From NCBI RefSeq assembly GCF_013391635.1, contig NZ_JACAWU010000002.1, positions 1-64,000 of the forward strand: a DNA stretch of 64,000 bases. Reading direction: 5' to 3'. Origin of the DNA: Natronomonas gomsonensis. GTDB taxonomy: Archaea; Halobacteriota; Halobacteria; Halobacteriales; Haloarculaceae. This document shows, one piece after another, positions 61,818-64,000 of this stretch (position 1 is the stretch's first letter; each line of letters starts with the position of its first letter). A program made the position numbers and the translations under genes. Under the pieces are notes generated by a model. The model worked only from the letters and a program-made list of their open reading frames with translations. It searched no databases and was not told the DNA's origin.

Positions 61818-62234
61818 CTATCGTTCTGGGGCGTTCTCGCGGACGAAGTCGATGGTGTCCTGCATCGACGAACCGGGGCCGAATATCTCTGCGACCCCCA
61901 GCTCGTACAGTTCCTCTCGGTCGTCGTCGGGGACGATGCCGCCGACCAACACGAGCGTGTCGTCGAAGGCGTCGTACTCTTTCAGCCCGTCGATGATTTT
62001 CGGGACGAGCGTGTCGTGGGCGCCCGACAGAATCGAGATACCGAGCACGTCCACGTCCTCCTGAACCGCCGCCTGGACGATTTCGTCGGGCGATTTGTGC
62101 AGTCCGGAGTAAATCACTTCGAAGCCGGCGTCGCGGAACGCCCGAGCGATGACGTGAGCGCCGCGGTCGTGGCCGTCGAGGCCGACCTTCGCCACCAGAC
62201 ACCTAATCGTTCGCTGTTCTCCCTCTGTGCTCAT
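61818..62234 (-). CDS. Methylmalonyl-CoA mutase small (B12-binding) subunit
   Basis: A 138-residue cobalamin-binding domain with the DxHxxG motif in KVGLDGHDRGAHVIARAF and the C-terminal ILSGAHDTLVP, LVLVGGIVPDDD and FGPGSS motifs. It supplies the adenosylcobalamin half of a split mutase. The large catalytic subunit is not in the window, so it is encoded elsewhere. MeaB follows directly. Confidence 0.93.
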   Translation of the reverse strand: MSTEGEQRTIRCLVAKVGLDGHDRGAHVIARAFRDAGFEVIYSGLHKSPDEIVQAAVQEDVDVLGISILSGAHDTLVPKIIDGLKEYDAFDDTLVLVGGIVPDDDREELYELGVAEIFGPGSSMQDTIDFVRENAPER

Positions 62235-62411
62235 ACCACACGATTCTGCGGGCAGGTGTTTGACTCTAACGGAGCGCTCGACGACTCTCGGCGGATTTCC
62301 ACTAGTCCAACTGAAGTTGCGAACGACCGACGAACGTGTGTCGCATCCTCAGGGGGACCGCCGCTTCGATGGGTTTATGAATTCGGTCCGGATAGAAACG
62401 GGTGCGTTCGA

Positions 62412-62483
62412 GGGCTCGTAGATCAGTGGTAGATCATCCCCCTGGCACGGGGAAGGCCCCGGGTTCAAATCCCGGCGAGTCCA
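62412..62483 (+). tRNA. tRNA-Ala (anticodon GGC)
   Basis: Cloverleaf: acceptor GGGCTCG/CGAGTCC, anticodon arm TCCCC-CTGGCAC-GGGGA with anticodon GGC, T arm CCGGG-TTCAAAT-CCCGG, discriminator A. CCA not encoded, no intron. Confidence 0.94.
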
Positions 62484-62591
62484 CTTCCTTCGGTCACTTC
62501 GTTCCCTCAGTCAGCTGACTCGCCGGCCCTCGGGAAGCCTCCGACTTCGCTCGGTCCCGGCGAGTTCTATGGCGTAGCTGCCCCCGACTAC

Positions 62592-63041
62592 TTAGATACT
62601 CGTCGAGGACTCCGTTCGAGCCGTCAACGACTCGGGGACGAGACGGTAGAACTCGAAGTCGACATCTGCTGGTGGTTGTCCGAAGATGTCGACGAGCGGA
62701 ATCCGGACGCGTTCGAGGCCTTCGAGGGTCTCCGTCGCAATCGAGGCGTCGGTCGTCTCTTCGAGTCGCCCCTCGGCGACGACGCTCTGCCAAGTGTCGT
62801 CGACAGTACCGTAGGTCACGAACGAGACTGGTCGGTCGAGGAGGTCGCTCTTCTCTCGGTCCTCGTCGGCGGCGAGTCGGAAGTAGAATGTCTCCTCGGC
62901 GGCGTCGTACCCGTAAGAGACCGGAAGCGAGTGCGGCGCTTCGCCGCCGTCGGTCGGAAAGGAAATAACGCCCGTTCCGCCGTTGCCGAGGAATTCGTCT
63001 CGCTCGTCGTCGTCCATCGCCACGGAGTCCGGAGCTGTCAT
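62592..63041 (-). CDS. Pyridoxamine 5'-phosphate oxidase-fold flavin-binding protein
   Basis: A 149-residue split-barrel protein with GTGVISFPTDGGEAPHSLPV, YFRLAADEDREKSDLLDRPV and VTYGTVDDTWQSVVAEGRLEE, as in FMN-binding pyridoxamine oxidase-like proteins. Function not certain; other members are heme or F420 enzymes. The start is the ATG at 63041. Confidence 0.85.
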   Translation of the reverse strand: MTAPDSVAMDDDERDEFLGNGGTGVISFPTDGGEAPHSLPVSYGYDAAEETFYFRLAADEDREKSDLLDRPVSFVTYGTVDDTWQSVVAEGRLEETTDASIATETLEGLERVRIPLVDIFGQPPADVDFEFYRLVPESLTARTESSTSI

Positions 63042-63260
63042 ACGAACCGATACGGCGCGGAGCGTTAAAAAACGGGCCGGCGGTCTGGCGTCGCTCGTCG
63101 CAATCACGTGTGGCGTCGTTCGTCTCCTCGTCACGGTGTGGGAAATCCGTTCGGACGAAACGGGCCGAAGACAGCAGTTCGACAGGATTCGGCCCCCGAC
63201 GGAGTTTTGAGCGACTGTACAATTATTACCATCCTCTGCGTGTGTCCGCCGGGATTTCAG

Positions 63261-64000
63261 ATGTCGGACGACGAGGGGGCGTACACTCGGCTGCAACGGG
63301 TCGGGATAGTTCTCGGTCCGCTGTCGTTCCTCTTCGTGCAGTTCGGCGTCTCGCCGGCGAGTCTGTCACCGGCGGCGAATGCCGTGCTGGCGTGTACGCT
63401 CTGGATTGCGGTGTGGTGGATGACCGAGGCAGTTCCGATTCCAGTGACGAGCCTCCTTCCGATACTCCTGTTTCCGGCACTCGGTGTCACCAGCGTGACC
63501 GACGCTGCGGCCCCCTACGCGGACCCCGTCGTCTTTCTGTTTCTCGGTGGATTTCTGGTGGCTCTCGCCATCGAACGGTGGGGGCTCCATCGGCGCATCG
63601 CGCTCAACGTGTTGCTCCGTGCCGGCGAGGATGCGCGTCGGTTGATTTTCGGGTTCATGCTCGCAACGGCGTTTCTCTCGATGTGGGTCTCGAACACCGC
63701 AACGGCGATGATGATGGTTCCCATCGGGATGGCCGTCGTCGCCCAGCGGCAGGCGTTCCGAGCGCCGGATGACGCTACGCCGAGGTACTCGGTCTCGACG
63801 CTGGATGCACTCGAGGCGGGTGAAACCACGCTTAGGCAGTCGAATTTCGGCGTCGCGCTCATGCTCGGCATCGCCTACGGCGCCTCGATAGGCGGTGTCG
63901 CGACGCTCATCGGAACCCCACCGAACGCGATTCTCGCTGGAATCGCGAGTTCCTCTCTCGGCGTCGAAATCGGCTTCGTCGAGTGGATGCTGTTCGGCGT
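63261..64000 (+). CDS. SLC13/DASS-family anion transporter (truncated by window edge)
   Basis: At least 246 residues, running past the right end without a stop. The SNT motifs of the family are present: SNTATAMMMVPIG and, after a loop, ATLIGTPPNAILAG. It has many hydrophobic helices. Substrates of relatives are sodium-coupled di- and tricarboxylates or sulfate. The start at 63261 (MSDDEGAYTRLQ) follows a short gap from the flavin protein on the other strand. Confidence 0.88.
   Translation, partial: MSDDEGAYTRLQRVGIVLGPLSFLFVQFGVSPASLSPAANAVLACTLWIAVWWMTEAVPIPVTSLLPILLFPALGVTSVTDAAAPYADPVVFLFLGGFLVALAIERWGLHRRIALNVLLRAGEDARRLIFGFMLATAFLSMWVSNTATAMMMVPIGMAVVAQRQAFRAPDDATPRYSVSTLDALEAGETTLRQSNFGVALMLGIAYGASIGGVATLIGTPPNAILAGIASSSLGVEIGFVEWMLFG

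Noticed and set aside
60792..62432. Long 546-residue frame on the plus strand
   Set aside because: It is the complement of meaB and the B12-binding subunit, with no domain-like content. Long opposite-strand frames are common in GC-rich haloarchaeal DNA.

Overview
The window comes from a haloarchaeon (class Halobacteria). The DNA is uniformly GC-rich, the proteins are strongly acidic, several genes start with GTG, and many genes have a TATA-like box 25-30 bp before the start codon, as in leaderless archaeal transcripts. It holds archaeal-only genes: an archaeal SRP 7S RNA, ribosomal proteins S3ae and S15, KEOPS Pcc1, RNase P Rpp21, digeranylgeranylglyceryl phosphate synthase, phosphomevalonate decarboxylase, a PGF-CTERM surface protein and halocyanin. 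The genus cannot be fixed from the sequence alone.

Layout. 1-5.1 kb: heme-copper oxidase subunits III and II, a CtaA-like/CtaB fusion for heme O synthesis, a CxxC membrane protein and an MscS channel. 5.1-8.5 kb: Rdx-family protein, ABC exporter, 5-formyl-THF cyclo-ligase-like protein, DUF420 protein. 8.5-16.8 kb: two GT4 glycosyltransferases, RibL-type FAD synthase, JAMM protease, S1/OB/DHH (RecJ-like) nuclease, secreted phospholipase D-like protein, HEAT-repeat protein. 16.85-18 kb: a structured intergenic repeat followed by an AT-rich island with a rhomboid protease. 18-23.4 kb: phospholipid synthase, halocyanin, and the S3ae-Pcc1-RecJ-like-S15 operon, then Rpp21, CRM protein and a second MscS. 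23.5-24 kb: SRP RNA and a second copy of the structured repeat. 24-28.2 kb: luciferase-like oxidoreductase, small proteins, CoA-binding protein, a RecA-fold protein, DGGGP synthase and tRNA-Arg.

28.2-36.8 kb is the most coherent accessory module: two small membrane proteins, cytochrome bd oxidase (cydAB), a 1-Cys peroxiredoxin, a DUF1641 protein, sulfide:quinone oxidoreductase, an HTH-rhodanese fusion and a rhodanese/persulfide dioxygenase fusion. Every transcription unit there is preceded by a copy of a near-palindrome close to CCGAAATwATTTCGG that I did not notice elsewhere in the window, which suggests one regulon for sulfide/persulfide oxidation coupled to bd oxidase.

36.9-51 kb: ribbon-helix-helix protein, DUF429 and YqcI/YcgG proteins, phosphomevalonate decarboxylase, cytochrome P450 with a perfect palindromic operator at its start, glutamate dehydrogenase, CitE-like lyase, PGF-CTERM protein, MaoC dehydratase, paired PH-domain proteins, a redoxin lacking its peroxidatic cysteine, acyl-CoA carboxylase carboxyltransferase, FBPase and class I FBP aldolase. 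51.4-64 kb: a DUF4397 surface protein with a perfect 18-bp tandem repeat, beta-oxidation genes (3-hydroxyacyl-CoA dehydrogenase, acyl-CoA dehydrogenase, thiolase plus DUF35 partner), a PadR regulator, a KaiC-like ATPase, a response regulator, an alpha/beta hydrolase, MeaB with a B12-binding mutase subunit, tRNA-Ala, a flavin-binding protein and a truncated SLC13 anion transporter running off the right edge.
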